Assembly (NCBI RefSeq): GCF_003634105.1
Contig: NZ_RBIQ01000007.1
Coordinates: 930,001-994,000 of the forward strand
DNA length: 64,000 bases
Reading direction: 5' to 3'
DNA from: Maribacter vaceletii
Lineage (GTDB): Bacteria; Bacteroidota; Bacteroidia; Flavobacteriales; Flavobacteriaceae
The notes below the pieces were generated by a model that did no database searches, was not told the DNA's origin, and worked only from the letters and a program-made list of their open reading frames with translations. A program made the translations under genes and the position numbers. Below, one piece after another: positions 1 to 7,795 of this stretch (position 1 is its first letter; the number at the start of each line of letters is the position of its first letter).

Positions 1-620
1 TTGCTTGTTAAACTCTGGTGCCTTTCTATAATTTGTACTTCAGCATTTTCCTCTACAACCACTAAATTTCTTGGTTGCAACATTAAAGAAGCCTCATTGC
101 CTGTAGCAAAATGTAAAATCTCAATAGGCTTTTTAGGCATTTTATTTTTAGGAATATAAATATATGCTCCTTCTCTACTAAATGCTGTGTTTAATGTAGT
201 TAAAGACTCGTCCTTAGATGCTACTTTATTAAAGTAAACATCTATAACTGGCTTATACATTTCTTTAGTTAAAGCTGCACTCATTAAACAAATATCTACA
301 CCATCATGCGTAGTCTCTGATAAATAAGAGCTATAAACCCCATCAACAAAAACAATTTTATACGTATCTATCTCATGTAAAAAGTATTTTTTTACATCTT
401 TATACTCTATCGTATTTTCTGTCTTTGGAAAAAGACTAAAATCTATTTTACGTAAACTATTTAAAGAAGTGTATTTCCACGCTTCTTCTTTTTTAGTTGG
501 AAAACCTTTGGTTTCAAAATTCTTAATAGCTTCGGTACGAATATCGTGAACTGAATGCTCTACATCCACATTATTCTCAAATGCCATAAAGGAAGAAACT
601 AGTTTATCTTTTAATTCCAT
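1..620 (-). CDS. sufD: SufD, Fe-S cluster assembly scaffold component (3' part outside window)
   Basis: This is the N-terminal 206 codons of SufD, read on the minus strand from the ATG at 618-620; the gene runs off the left edge. The visible residues begin MELKDKLVSSFMAFENN and include TKKEEAWKYTSL, the usual N-terminal SufD signature (F-P-x-x-K-x-E-x-W-K-Y-T). SufD partners SufB and the ATPase SufC in the SufBCD scaffold that builds Fe-S clusters in the cytoplasm. It follows sufC by 70 nt filled with an inverted-repeat element and is the last suf gene visible. SufS and SufE would be expected further left. Family assignment is confident; completeness cannot be judged. Confidence 0.93.
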   Translation of the reverse strand, partial: MELKDKLVSSFMAFENNVDVEHSVHDIRTEAIKNFETKGFPTKKEEAWKYTSLNSLRKIDFSLFPKTENTIEYKDVKKYFLHEIDTYKIVFVDGVYSSYLSETTHDGVDICLMSAALTKEMYKPVIDVYFNKVASKDESLTTLNTAFSREGAYIYIPKNKMPKKPIEILHFATGNEASLMLQPRNLVVVEENAEVQIIERHQSLTS

Positions 621-690
621 TTTTTAAGTATTAAGTAATTAGTATTAAGTAATTAGCTCTTTATACTAATTACTTTTTACTCTGTACTAA
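621..690 (-). repeat. Intercistronic inverted-repeat element between sufC and sufD
   Basis: The whole sufC-sufD gap is built of short AGTA/TACT-type repeats. It contains the unit AAGTAATTAG at 647-656 with its exact complement CTAATTACTT at 666-675 (9-nt loop), plus a tandem of AGTATTAAGTAATTAG-like units. Read in the gene direction, it ends in TACTTAAAAA directly before the sufD ATG. A very similar element fills the atpA-atpG gap at 56190-56260, so this looks like one family of in-operon repeats. The function is unknown; an mRNA hairpin in the spacer is an inference. Confidence 0.6.
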
Positions 691-1443
691 TTAAACTGTA
701 GCTTCATTTTTAAGCCAATCGTATCCTTTTTCTTCTAACTCTAGAGCGAGTTCTTTTCCTCCAGATTTTACTATTTTTCCATTATGTAAAACGTGTACAA
801 AATCTGGCACTATATAATCTAACAAACGTTGGTAGTGTGTAATTACCAATACAGCGTTGTCTTTACTCTTAAGTTTATTAACTCCGTTAGCTACAATACG
901 TAAAGCATCGATATCTAATCCAGAATCAGTTTCATCTAAAATAGCAAGTTTTGGTTCTAACATTGCCATCTGGAAAATCTCATTACGCTTTTTCTCACCA
1001 CCTGAAAAACCTTCGTTTAAAGAACGTGATAAGAATTTACGGTCTATTTCTAAAAGCTCCGACTTTTCTCTAATTAGCTTTAACATGTCTTTTGCAGGCA
1101 TTTCTTCTAATCCCTTTGCTTTTCTAGACTCGTTAATTGCCGTTTTCATAAAGTTAGTTACAGAAACTCCAGGAATTTCTACAGGATATTGAAAAGACAA
1201 AAATACTCCTTTGTGTGCTCTTTCTTCCGGAGAAATATCTTCTAAATCTTCTCCTTCTAATTCCACAGAACCATCGGTAACTTCAAAATTTTCTTTTCCA
1301 GCTATTACAGATGCCAAGGTGCTTTTTCCAGAACCATTAGGGCCCATTATTGCATGAACCTCACCCGCTTTCATCTCCAAATTAATTCCTTTTAAAATCT
1401 CCTTGTCTTCTACTTGTGCATGTAGATTATTAATTTTTAACAT
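691..1443 (-). CDS. sufC: SufC, Fe-S assembly ATPase
   Basis: A 250-residue ABC-type ATPase that powers the cytosolic SufBCD scaffold. Walker A is GPNGSGKST (residues 34-42), the signature is FSGGEKKR (146-153) and Walker B is LAILDE (166-171) followed by the D-loop SGLD. This FSGGEKKRNE form is typical of SufC rather than of transporter ATPases. The length is normal for the family. In the suf operon it lies 6 nt after a metallo-beta-lactamase-fold lipoprotein gene that separates it from sufB, an unusual interruption of the normal sufB-sufC pair. ATG start, no alternative needed. Confidence 0.97.
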   Translation of the reverse strand: MLKINNLHAQVEDKEILKGINLEMKAGEVHAIMGPNGSGKSTLASVIAGKENFEVTDGSVELEGEDLEDISPEERAHKGVFLSFQYPVEIPGVSVTNFMKTAINESRKAKGLEEMPAKDMLKLIREKSELLEIDRKFLSRSLNEGFSGGEKKRNEIFQMAMLEPKLAILDETDSGLDIDALRIVANGVNKLKSKDNAVLVITHYQRLLDYIVPDFVHVLHNGKIVKSGGKELALELEEKGYDWLKNEATV

Positions 1444-1449
1444 TGTCTT

Positions 1450-2322
1450 CTACTTTAAATATTCTGGTGCCTTAGGCATTTTATTATAATCGTCTTTTTG
1501 ATGCTGAATATAAACTTTTGCATTTTTTTCTTTTACAAAAGCTTCAAAAGCTTCCATACTTGCTAGTGTTTGCTCTACATCAAAATTAAAACTTGGTACT
1601 CTTTTATGTATTCTATTTTCGTATAAATGATATAAATCTCCAGATAATAATACTGGCCCATGTTCTGCTAAATCTATAAACAAAACTTGATGTCCTGGTG
1701 TATGACCTGGCATAGATTTTATAACTACGCTTCCATCATTAAAAACATCAAAATCTCCATTCAACTTTTTAACGTTTGTTAGCTCTTTTATTGCTTTAAA
1801 ATTATCTGTTTTTTGTGATTCCTCACTTGTAATAAAACTATGTTCTACTTCTTGTACTAACCATGTTGCATCTTTAAAAACATTGGCATTCCCAGTATGA
1901 TCAAAATGTGTATGTGATAAAGCAATGTATTTAAAATCAGCTGGGGTTAATCCAATACTTTTTAATTGGTTAGCTATAGAATCTTTCCTAGAAACTGTAA
2001 AATTACCATCTGGAGAAGTAAATGGTTCTGCTGAACCTACCAAACCTTCTGGTAAACCTGTATCCCAAATTAAATTTCCTTTAGGGTGTTGTATTACATA
2101 AAAAGCATCCGCAAATTCTTTAGATTGTCCGTGATAGGTAGTATCCTGGGAAAATATCTCTAAATTATTTACCAGCACTGTTCCGCCATTAAAAGTATAA
2201 AGTTTAACCTCAGGTTTTTTTACCTCTTCAGCTACGCTTTCTTCTACTTTTTTAGGGGCTTCTTTACAAGCAACAAAAAGTGAAATAGTAAATACAACTG
2301 TTAGTATCTTTTTCATTTTCAA
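1450..2322 (-). CDS. Metallo-beta-lactamase-fold lipoprotein inside the suf operon
   Basis: A 290-residue exported hydrolase-like protein. The N-terminus is a lipoprotein signal peptide with lipobox FVAC, so Cys19 would be lipidated. The mature part is an MBL fold with SHTHFDHTG (136-144), PGHTPGH (205-211), SGD (Asp229) and a late His274, together a full set of di-metal ligands. The layout resembles the N-acyl-homoserine-lactone lactonase-like branch (AiiA/AttM-type), but the substrate cannot be read from sequence. It sits between sufB (13 nt away) and sufC (6 nt), so it is very likely co-transcribed with cytosolic Fe-S assembly genes even though the product should be periplasmic or outer-membrane attached. 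The family is sure; the role is not. Confidence 0.85.
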   Translation of the reverse strand: MKMKKILTVVFTISLFVACKEAPKKVEESVAEEVKKPEVKLYTFNGGTVLVNNLEIFSQDTTYHGQSKEFADAFYVIQHPKGNLIWDTGLPEGLVGSAEPFTSPDGNFTVSRKDSIANQLKSIGLTPADFKYIALSHTHFDHTGNANVFKDATWLVQEVEHSFITSEESQKTDNFKAIKELTNVKKLNGDFDVFNDGSVVIKSMPGHTPGHQVLFIDLAEHGPVLLSGDLYHLYENRIHKRVPSFNFDVEQTLASMEAFEAFVKEKNAKVYIQHQKDDYNKMPKAPEYLK

Positions 2323-2335
2323 CCTACTTATAGAA

Positions 2336-3781
2336 TTATCCTACAGAACCTTCTAAACTAATCTCTAATAATTTTTGAGCTTCTACTGCAAATTCCATTG
2401 GTAATTTATTCAACACCTCTTTACTAAAACCATTAACAATAAGTGCAATAGCCTTCTCAGTATCAATCCCTCTTTGGTTACAATAGAAAATTTGGTCTTC
2501 TCCTATTTTACTAGTTGTTGCCTCATGTTCTATTTGAGCGCTCTTATTTTTTGCTTCTATGTAAGGAAAAGTATGTGCGCCACACTCATTACCCATTAGT
2601 AAAGAATCGCACTGTGAGAAGTTTCTAGCATTTTCTGCTCTAGAACCTACTTGTACTAATCCACGGTAACTATTCTGAGATTTTCCTGCAGAAATACCTT
2701 TAGAAATAATAGTACTCTTGGTGTTTTTTCCAAGGTGAATCATTTTTGTTCCAGTATCGGCTTGCTGGTAATTATTTGTAACAGCAATTGAATAAAACTC
2801 TCCGATAGAATTGTCTCCTTTTAAGATACAAGAAGGATATTTCCATGTTACAGCAGAACCAGTTTCTACTTGTGTCCAAGATACTTTTGCATTCTTTTCG
2901 CAAATAGCTCTTTTAGTTACAAAATTATAAACCCCACCTTTACCTTCTGCATTACCAGGAAACCAGTTTTGTACCGTTGAGTATTTTATCTCCGCATCGT
3001 CCAAAGCAATAAGCTCTACCACTGCTGCGTGTAATTGATTTTCATCTCTGGATGGCGCTGTACAACCTTCTAAATAACTTACATAACTACTTTCATCGGC
3101 AATTACCAAAGTTCTTTCAAATTGCCCTGTACCACCTTCATTAATTCTGAAATAAGTAGATAATTCCATTGGGCATTTTACACCTTTTGGAATATAACAG
3201 AAAGAACCGTCTGTAAATACCGCTGAATTTAAAGCTGCATAAAAATTATCTGTTTTAGGAACTACAGTTCCCATATATTTTTTAACTAATTCTGGATGTT
3301 CTTGTATTGCTTCAGAAATTGGCATAAAAATTATACCCTTTTCTGCTAATGTCTTTTTAAAAGTAGTTGCTACAGAAACAGAATCTACAACAATATCTAC
3401 CGCAACATTTTGCAATTTCTTTTGTTCATCTACAGAAATACCCAGTTTTTTATACATTTCTAATAACTCTGGATCCACATCGTCTAGCGTCTTGTTAGGG
3501 TCTGCTTTTTTTGGAGCAGAATAATAACTTATTGCCTGAAAATCTGGTTTCTCATAATTTACGTTTGCCCATTCTGGCTCTTCCATGCTTTCCCAAACAC
3601 GAAAAGCATCCAAACGCCAATCGGTCATCCATTGTGGTTCGTTTTTCTTTTTAGAAATAGCACGAACAATATCTTCATTCAGCCCTTTAGGGAAAGTATC
3701 TGATTCTATATCTGTATAGAAACCATATTCATATTCTTTGGTTTCTAATTCTTTCTTTAATTCCTCTTCTGTATATGCCAT
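2336..3781 (-). CDS. sufB: SufB, Fe-S cluster assembly scaffold
   Basis: A 481-residue SufB with the usual length and conserved blocks: [20 protein letters not shown] in the middle, and the C-terminal [19 protein letters not shown] and [10 protein letters not shown] segments that form the beta-helix core and interact with SufC and SufD. Together with SufC and SufD it assembles clusters in the cytoplasm. It starts 9 nt after the IscA/SufA-like gene, and the N-terminus [21 protein letters not shown] is a normal flavobacterial start. Nothing suggests truncation. Confidence 0.97.
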   Translation of the reverse strand: MAYTEEELKKELETKEYEYGFYTDIESDTFPKGLNEDIVRAISKKKNEPQWMTDWRLDAFRVWESMEEPEWANVNYEKPDFQAISYYSAPKKADPNKTLDDVDPELLEMYKKLGISVDEQKKLQNVAVDIVVDSVSVATTFKKTLAEKGIIFMPISEAIQEHPELVKKYMGTVVPKTDNFYAALNSAVFTDGSFCYIPKGVKCPMELSTYFRINEGGTGQFERTLVIADESSYVSYLEGCTAPSRDENQLHAAVVELIALDDAEIKYSTVQNWFPGNAEGKGGVYNFVTKRAICEKNAKVSWTQVETGSAVTWKYPSCILKGDNSIGEFYSIAVTNNYQQADTGTKMIHLGKNTKSTIISKGISAGKSQNSYRGLVQVGSRAENARNFSQCDSLLMGNECGAHTFPYIEAKNKSAQIEHEATTSKIGEDQIFYCNQRGIDTEKAIALIVNGFSKEVLNKLPMEFAVEAQKLLEISLEGSVG

Positions 3782-3790
3782 CTTCTTATT

Positions 3791-4120
3791 TTATAATGAA
3801 AAACTCTCTCCGCAACCACATGTTCTTTGGGCATTGGGATTGTTAAACACAAATCCTTTACCATTGAGACCACCAGAATATTCTAAAGTGGTGCCAACTA
3901 GGTATAAAAAACTTTTTTTATCAACAACAATACGCACTGCATTGTCTTCAAAAACCTTATCAGATTCTCCTATATTTTTATCAAAATCTAACTCATAGGA
4001 CAACCCGCTACAACCACCACTTTTAACACCAACACGTACATAATCCGTGGTAGCATCAAAACCTCCTTCGGTCATTAAGTCTACAACTCTCTTTTTTGCT
4101 GTTTCCGATACTTGAATCAT
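3791..4120 (-). CDS. SufA/IscA-type A-type Fe-S carrier (HesB family)
   Basis: A 109-residue A-type carrier protein with the three family cysteines at 37 (SGGCSGLSY), 101 and 103 (TCGCGESF). Such proteins carry iron or Fe-S clusters from the scaffold to client enzymes. It is the first gene of the suf operon, which supports a SufA-like role. The exact subfamily (SufA, IscA or ErpA) cannot be settled by eye, so no symbol is given. A TAnnTTTG-type promoter element lies about 30 nt upstream of its ATG. Confidence 0.93.
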   Translation of the reverse strand: MIQVSETAKKRVVDLMTEGGFDATTDYVRVGVKSGGCSGLSYELDFDKNIGESDKVFEDNAVRIVVDKKSFLYLVGTTLEYSGGLNGKGFVFNNPNAQRTCGCGESFSL

Positions 4121-4149
4121 AGTTAACTGGATTAAATCTAAATAGTTTA

Positions 4150-4157
4150 CAAATATA
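4150..4157 (-). promoter_or_regulatory. Putative -7 element of the suf operon promoter
   Basis: The minus strand reads TATATTTG, a full match to the Bacteroidota -7 consensus TAnnTTTG, about 30 nt upstream of the first suf gene. No clear TTG -33 box is seen at the right distance, so the assignment rests on the -7 match and position alone. Confidence 0.4.
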
Positions 4158-4276
4158 TGTTATAAGTAGGATTTTTTGCTATAAACTTACATTAATATAA
4201 CGCAAATAGACATAAGTTTTCTTTATACAACAACATCTAACCCCATAGAAACTATGGTTCTTAATTCTAGGATCCT

Positions 4277-4284
4277 TATTTTTG
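4277..4284 (+). promoter_or_regulatory. Putative -7 element immediately before thiL
   Basis: TATTTTTG fits TAnnTTTG and ends only 4 nt before the thiL ATG, so transcription would begin at or inside the start codon and the mRNA would be leaderless. The -33 region (GGTTC near 4254) is weak. Alternatively the true start codon lies further in, but the N-terminal residues look normal for the family. Confidence 0.4.
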
Positions 4285-4288
4285 CATT

Positions 4289-5338
4289 ATGTTAGAAGAC
4301 AAAAATCAGGAAAGAACATCTTTAGAAAGTTTAGGAGAATTTGGACTTATAAACCATTTAACAAAGAACTTTAAGATAACTAAAACCTCAACTATAAAAG
4401 GTATTGGCGACGATGCCGCTGTATTAGATTTTAAAGATAAAAAAGTGGTTGTATCTACAGATTTATTGGTAGAAAATGTACATTTTGACCTTAGTTACAT
4501 GCCTCTTAAACATTTGGGGTACAAAGCTGTGATGGTAAATCTATCGGATATTTATGCCATGAATGCTAAAGCAACTCAAATTACTGTTTCTATTGCTGTT
4601 TCTAATAGATTTCCTTTAGAAGCATTAGAAGAATTATACGCCGGAATAAAAACTGCTACGGATAAATACAAAGTAGATTTAATTGGTGGAGACACCACCT
4701 CGTCTACCAAAGGCATGTTAATTAGTATTACTGCTATTGGCGAAGCTAATGAAGAAGATATAGTATACCGTACCGGTGCTAAACCAAAAGATTTACTAGT
4801 TGTTACTGGCGATTTAGGTGGTGCTTACATGGGATTACAAATTTTAGAAAGAGAAAAAGAAGTTTTTAAAGTAAACCCTAATAACCAACCAGATTTAGAA
4901 CCTTACTCTTATATTGTTGAAAGGCAATTAAAACCTGAAGCTCGTAAAGATATTCCGGAATTACTTAAAGAATTAGGTGTACACCCAACTTCTATGATAG
5001 ATATAAGTGACGGCCTTTCCTCTGAAATTTTGCATTTATGCGAAAACAGTAAGGTTGGTATTAATTTATATGAAGATAAAATTCCGTTAGATCCAACCGT
5101 AATTTCTACTTGTGAAGAGTTTAATTTAGATAGTACTACGGTTGCTTTAAGTGGTGGAGAAGATTATGAATTATTGTTCACTATAGACCAAAAAGAATTC
5201 CCAAAAATTAAGGGCAATCCTAACTTTTCTGTTGTGGGGCATACGACAGAAGAGAATGAAGGTGCTTTCTTAATCTCCAGGAATAATTCTAAAATTCCAA
5301 TAACCGCTCAGGGCTGGAATTCGCTCGCCAAAGCATAG
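4289..5338 (+). CDS. thiL: Thiamine-monophosphate kinase
   Basis: A 349-residue AIR-synthase-fold kinase that phosphorylates thiamine monophosphate to the active cofactor thiamine diphosphate in the cytoplasm. It shows the N-terminal GIGDDAAVL motif (38-46), a DISDGLSSE motif in the second half and GGEDYELLF near the C-terminus, all typical of ThiL. The length is normal. The gene stands alone: the suf operon diverges upstream and a small minus-strand gene converges 1 nt after its stop. No TPP riboswitch is visible upstream. Confidence 0.95.
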   Translation: MLEDKNQERTSLESLGEFGLINHLTKNFKITKTSTIKGIGDDAAVLDFKDKKVVVSTDLLVENVHFDLSYMPLKHLGYKAVMVNLSDIYAMNAKATQITVSIAVSNRFPLEALEELYAGIKTATDKYKVDLIGGDTTSSTKGMLISITAIGEANEEDIVYRTGAKPKDLLVVTGDLGGAYMGLQILEREKEVFKVNPNNQPDLEPYSYIVERQLKPEARKDIPELLKELGVHPTSMIDISDGLSSEILHLCENSKVGINLYEDKIPLDPTVISTCEEFNLDSTTVALSGGEDYELLFTIDQKEFPKIKGNPNFSVVGHTTEENEGAFLISRNNSKIPITAQGWNSLAKA

Positions 5339-5339
5339 A

Positions 5340-5561
5340 TTAAGCTACTTGCTGTGCAGCAGCTCTGTGTCTTTTCTGATAAATATCCTCTAAGGTGTTA
5401 TTTATGTCTTGTAATTCTGGAGTTAAAGCAGATAAGTTTCCACTAACATCTGTTGTAACCTCTCTAGCGCAATGAATGCATTTGTATTCTTTAATGTGCG
5501 AAGTAACTTTTTTAGACACAGCGTAGTGATGTCCAAAAATACTGCATATGTATTTCTTCAT
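5340..5561 (-). CDS. Small zinc-ribbon-like protein of unknown function
   Basis: A 73-residue protein starting MKKYICSIFGHHY. It has Cys6, His11/12 and a CIHC pair (Cys28, Cys31), a spacing that suggests a single zinc site similar to the small DUF1660-like ribbons. The C-terminal half is a predicted helix rich in polar residues and alanine. It ends tail to tail with thiL. The long upstream gap (5562-5898) probably holds its promoter. I do not recognise a function. Confidence 0.7.
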   Translation of the reverse strand: MKKYICSIFGHHYAVSKKVTSHIKEYKCIHCAREVTTDVSGNLSALTPELQDINNTLEDIYQKRHRAAAQQVA

Positions 5562-5898
5562 AATGTAGGTTTTTTTTAGGTGTATTTATGCGATTTGGGG
5601 ACCTATAAATACAAAGTTCTTAATTTTGGTTATGGTGTTAATAATACTTTTTAAAACACTGTGAAGAGATAACGGCGTATATCTGTTTTTTATTGGCAAA
5701 AACAAATAAAATTCTCGTTTTTTCGATGAATAACCAATAATTCGATAAACTGTATTTTTATATCGATAAAAGACACAAAATTATAACTAACTAAAAAACA
5801 AACAAATATCTAACTAGTTGAAAGAAAAGGATTACGTGTTGAGCTGCTTTCTATTTTTTACTCCATATTTTACTATCTTACCCTAGATTACAAATTAT
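5562..5898. other. 337-nt intergenic region with repeated TCGAT-type motifs
   Basis: There is no credible ORF or RNA gene here. The region lies between two divergent genes (small zinc-ribbon protein on minus, BrnQ on plus). It carries three related motifs on the plus strand: TTCGATGAATAA (5722-5733), TTCGATAA (5741-5748) and TATCGATAA (5761-5769), which could be binding sites of an unidentified regulator. No TAnnTTTG box with a good partner was found for either flanking gene. Confidence 0.4.
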
Positions 5899-7176
5899 AT
5901 GAATACAACCAAAGATATTTTAATTACAGCCTTTGCTCTGTTTTCTCTATTCTTTGGTGCTGGTAATTTAATTTTACCTCCTTTATTAGGTTTTAAATCT
6001 GGTAATCTTTGGGGTTTAGTTACTATTGGTTTTTGCATTTCCGCAGTAGTAATACCAATATTAGGCATACTTGCCCATGCAAAACTACAAGGCACTATCT
6101 TTGATTTTGGCAAAAAAGTTTCTCCTACCTTTAGCTTAGTATATTCTTTTATTGTGTATGCAATATCTATAAGTTTACCTTCTCCCAGAACAGCATCGGT
6201 AACCCACGAAATGGCAATTACGCCTTTCTTTAATTCAACATCACTTACTACGAGTATTATTTATTTTTCCTTGGTATTTATTTTTGTACTAAATAGATCT
6301 AAAATTTTAAATGTAATAGGTAAAATTTTAACTCCTGCTATTATCCTAATTTTACTTTTAATTATAGGAATACTAACTTTTTCTTTTGATTTTTCTTTTG
6401 GCAACACACTTTTTACCAGTCCTTTTACCGATGGTATATTAGAAGGTTACCAAACTTTTGATGCTATTGGTGCTGTAGTTGTTGGTGGTGTTATTATAGT
6501 TTCTATCCAAATAAAAAATAAAGAGGATAGCTATGAAACTAAAAAAACTTTAATTAGAAAAGCTGGATGGGTAGCAGGGCTAGCTCTATTTTTAATATAT
6601 ACGGGATTAGCTGTTTCTGGGGCGCTGGTTCATAATTTTTTTGATTCTGAAATAAGCAGAACAGCCCTTTTAACAGGATTATCTAGCCTAAGCTTAGGGA
6701 ATATTGGGAACTTATTTTTAAGTATTTTAGTTAGTTTAGCTTGCTTTACTACTGCAGTAGGAATAGTAACTGGAACGGCAGATTTTATAAAATCTAGATG
6801 CAATAATTCTAGTCAAGCATATATTATTACAGCAATTATAGGATGTCTTTTAGGAATAGTAATAGGGCAATTTAATGTAGGGTATATTATAGCAATAGCT
6901 TTGCCAGCTCTTATGTTTATTTATCCTATTACTATTGTGTTAATTTTACTTAATAATCTTCCAGAAAAATACGCTTCAAACATAGTTTTTAAAAGTGTAG
7001 TTATAGCTACTATTCTTTTTAGCATTCCAGATTTTATAAATAGCATTCCATTCATTAGTCTCAAACCAACTATTTTTTCTTGGATACCCTTACAAAAATA
7101 TAGTATGGGCTGGGTGCTGCCTGCTTTAGTTGTTTTTATTATTTCTAATTGGTTAGCAAAACCTACCCATGAATAG
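5899..7176 (+). CDS. brnQ: Branched-chain amino acid:cation symporter (BrnQ/LIVCS family)
   Basis: A 425-residue inner-membrane carrier with about 12 hydrophobic segments. The N-terminus (ALFSLFFGAGNLILPPLLGFKSG) is the signature of the LIVCS family, which imports leucine, isoleucine and valine with Na+ or H+. The length matches BrnQ. The 3' end overlaps the convergent miaE gene by 14 nt. Substrate preference is inferred from the family only. Confidence 0.9.
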   Translation: MNTTKDILITAFALFSLFFGAGNLILPPLLGFKSGNLWGLVTIGFCISAVVIPILGILAHAKLQGTIFDFGKKVSPTFSLVYSFIVYAISISLPSPRTASVTHEMAITPFFNSTSLTTSIIYFSLVFIFVLNRSKILNVIGKILTPAIILILLLIIGILTFSFDFSFGNTLFTSPFTDGILEGYQTFDAIGAVVVGGVIIVSIQIKNKEDSYETKKTLIRKAGWVAGLALFLIYTGLAVSGALVHNFFDSEISRTALLTGLSSLSLGNIGNLFLSILVSLACFTTAVGIVTGTADFIKSRCNNSSQAYIITAIIGCLLGIVIGQFNVGYIIAIALPALMFIYPITIVLILLNNLPEKYASNIVFKSVVIATILFSIPDFINSIPFISLKPTIFSWIPLQKYSMGWVLPALVVFIISNWLAKPTHE

Positions 7177-7744
7177 ATTCTGATTTGCCATAGTTTTTAA
7201 TTATTTCTCCTTCTTTTTCTAAAAGGTTTTTCCATTGCTTATCCACATCAATACCTTCTCCATATTTGCGGGCAAATCCTAAAAACGTTTTGTAATGACC
7301 AGCTTCGCTAATCATTAACTCACGATAAAAGGTAGATAATTCTTCATCTTTAATATTATCGGAAAGAACTTTAAAACGTTCACAACTACGTGCTTCTATC
7401 ATAGCAGAAAACAATAATCTGTTTACAAGAGCTTGTTGCCTGCTTCCTCCTTTCATTTGCACTTTAAAAAGCTCATTTACGTAACTATCTTTCCTTTCTC
7501 TTCCTAATTTATAACCGCGCTTTTTTATAATTTCATGAACCATCTGAAAATGCTCTAATTCTTCTTGCGCCAACGCTAATAAGTCTGTTACTAAATCTTC
7601 GTGTTCAGAATTTAAAGAAATAATAGTAATTGCATTGGTTGCTGCTTTTTGCTCGCACCACGCATGGTCTGTTAATATTTCTTCAATATTACTTTCCACT
7701 AAGTTTGCCCAACGTGGGTCTGTTGCTAATTTTAAACCAAGCAT
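7163..7744 (-). CDS. miaE: tRNA-(2-methylthio-isopentenyl-A37) hydroxylase, MiaE
   Basis: A 193-residue ferritin-like diiron protein. MiaE hydroxylates the isopentenyl group of ms2i6A37 in tRNAs reading codons that begin with U. Helical segments carry the expected Glu/His ligands: HAWCEQKAA, EELEHFQMVHEI, MIEARSCERF and ISEAGHYKTF. The start LGLKLATDPRW is typical. It converges on brnQ with a 14-nt overlap at the 3' ends and lies 51 nt downstream of the aminopeptidase gene, so it could be co-transcribed with it. Confidence 0.9.
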   Translation of the reverse strand: MLGLKLATDPRWANLVESNIEEILTDHAWCEQKAATNAITIISLNSEHEDLVTDLLALAQEELEHFQMVHEIIKKRGYKLGRERKDSYVNELFKVQMKGGSRQQALVNRLLFSAMIEARSCERFKVLSDNIKDEELSTFYRELMISEAGHYKTFLGFARKYGEGIDVDKQWKNLLEKEGEIIKNYGKSESIHG

Positions 7745-7795
7745 AATTATAACTTTAAAACTGTTTTCTAATCTAAATGAGTTTATTGTAACGAA

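Noticed and set aside
4180-4288. TPP riboswitch before thiL
   Set aside because: No CTGAGA-type core or long leader; the spacer is short and the promoter box touches the start codon.
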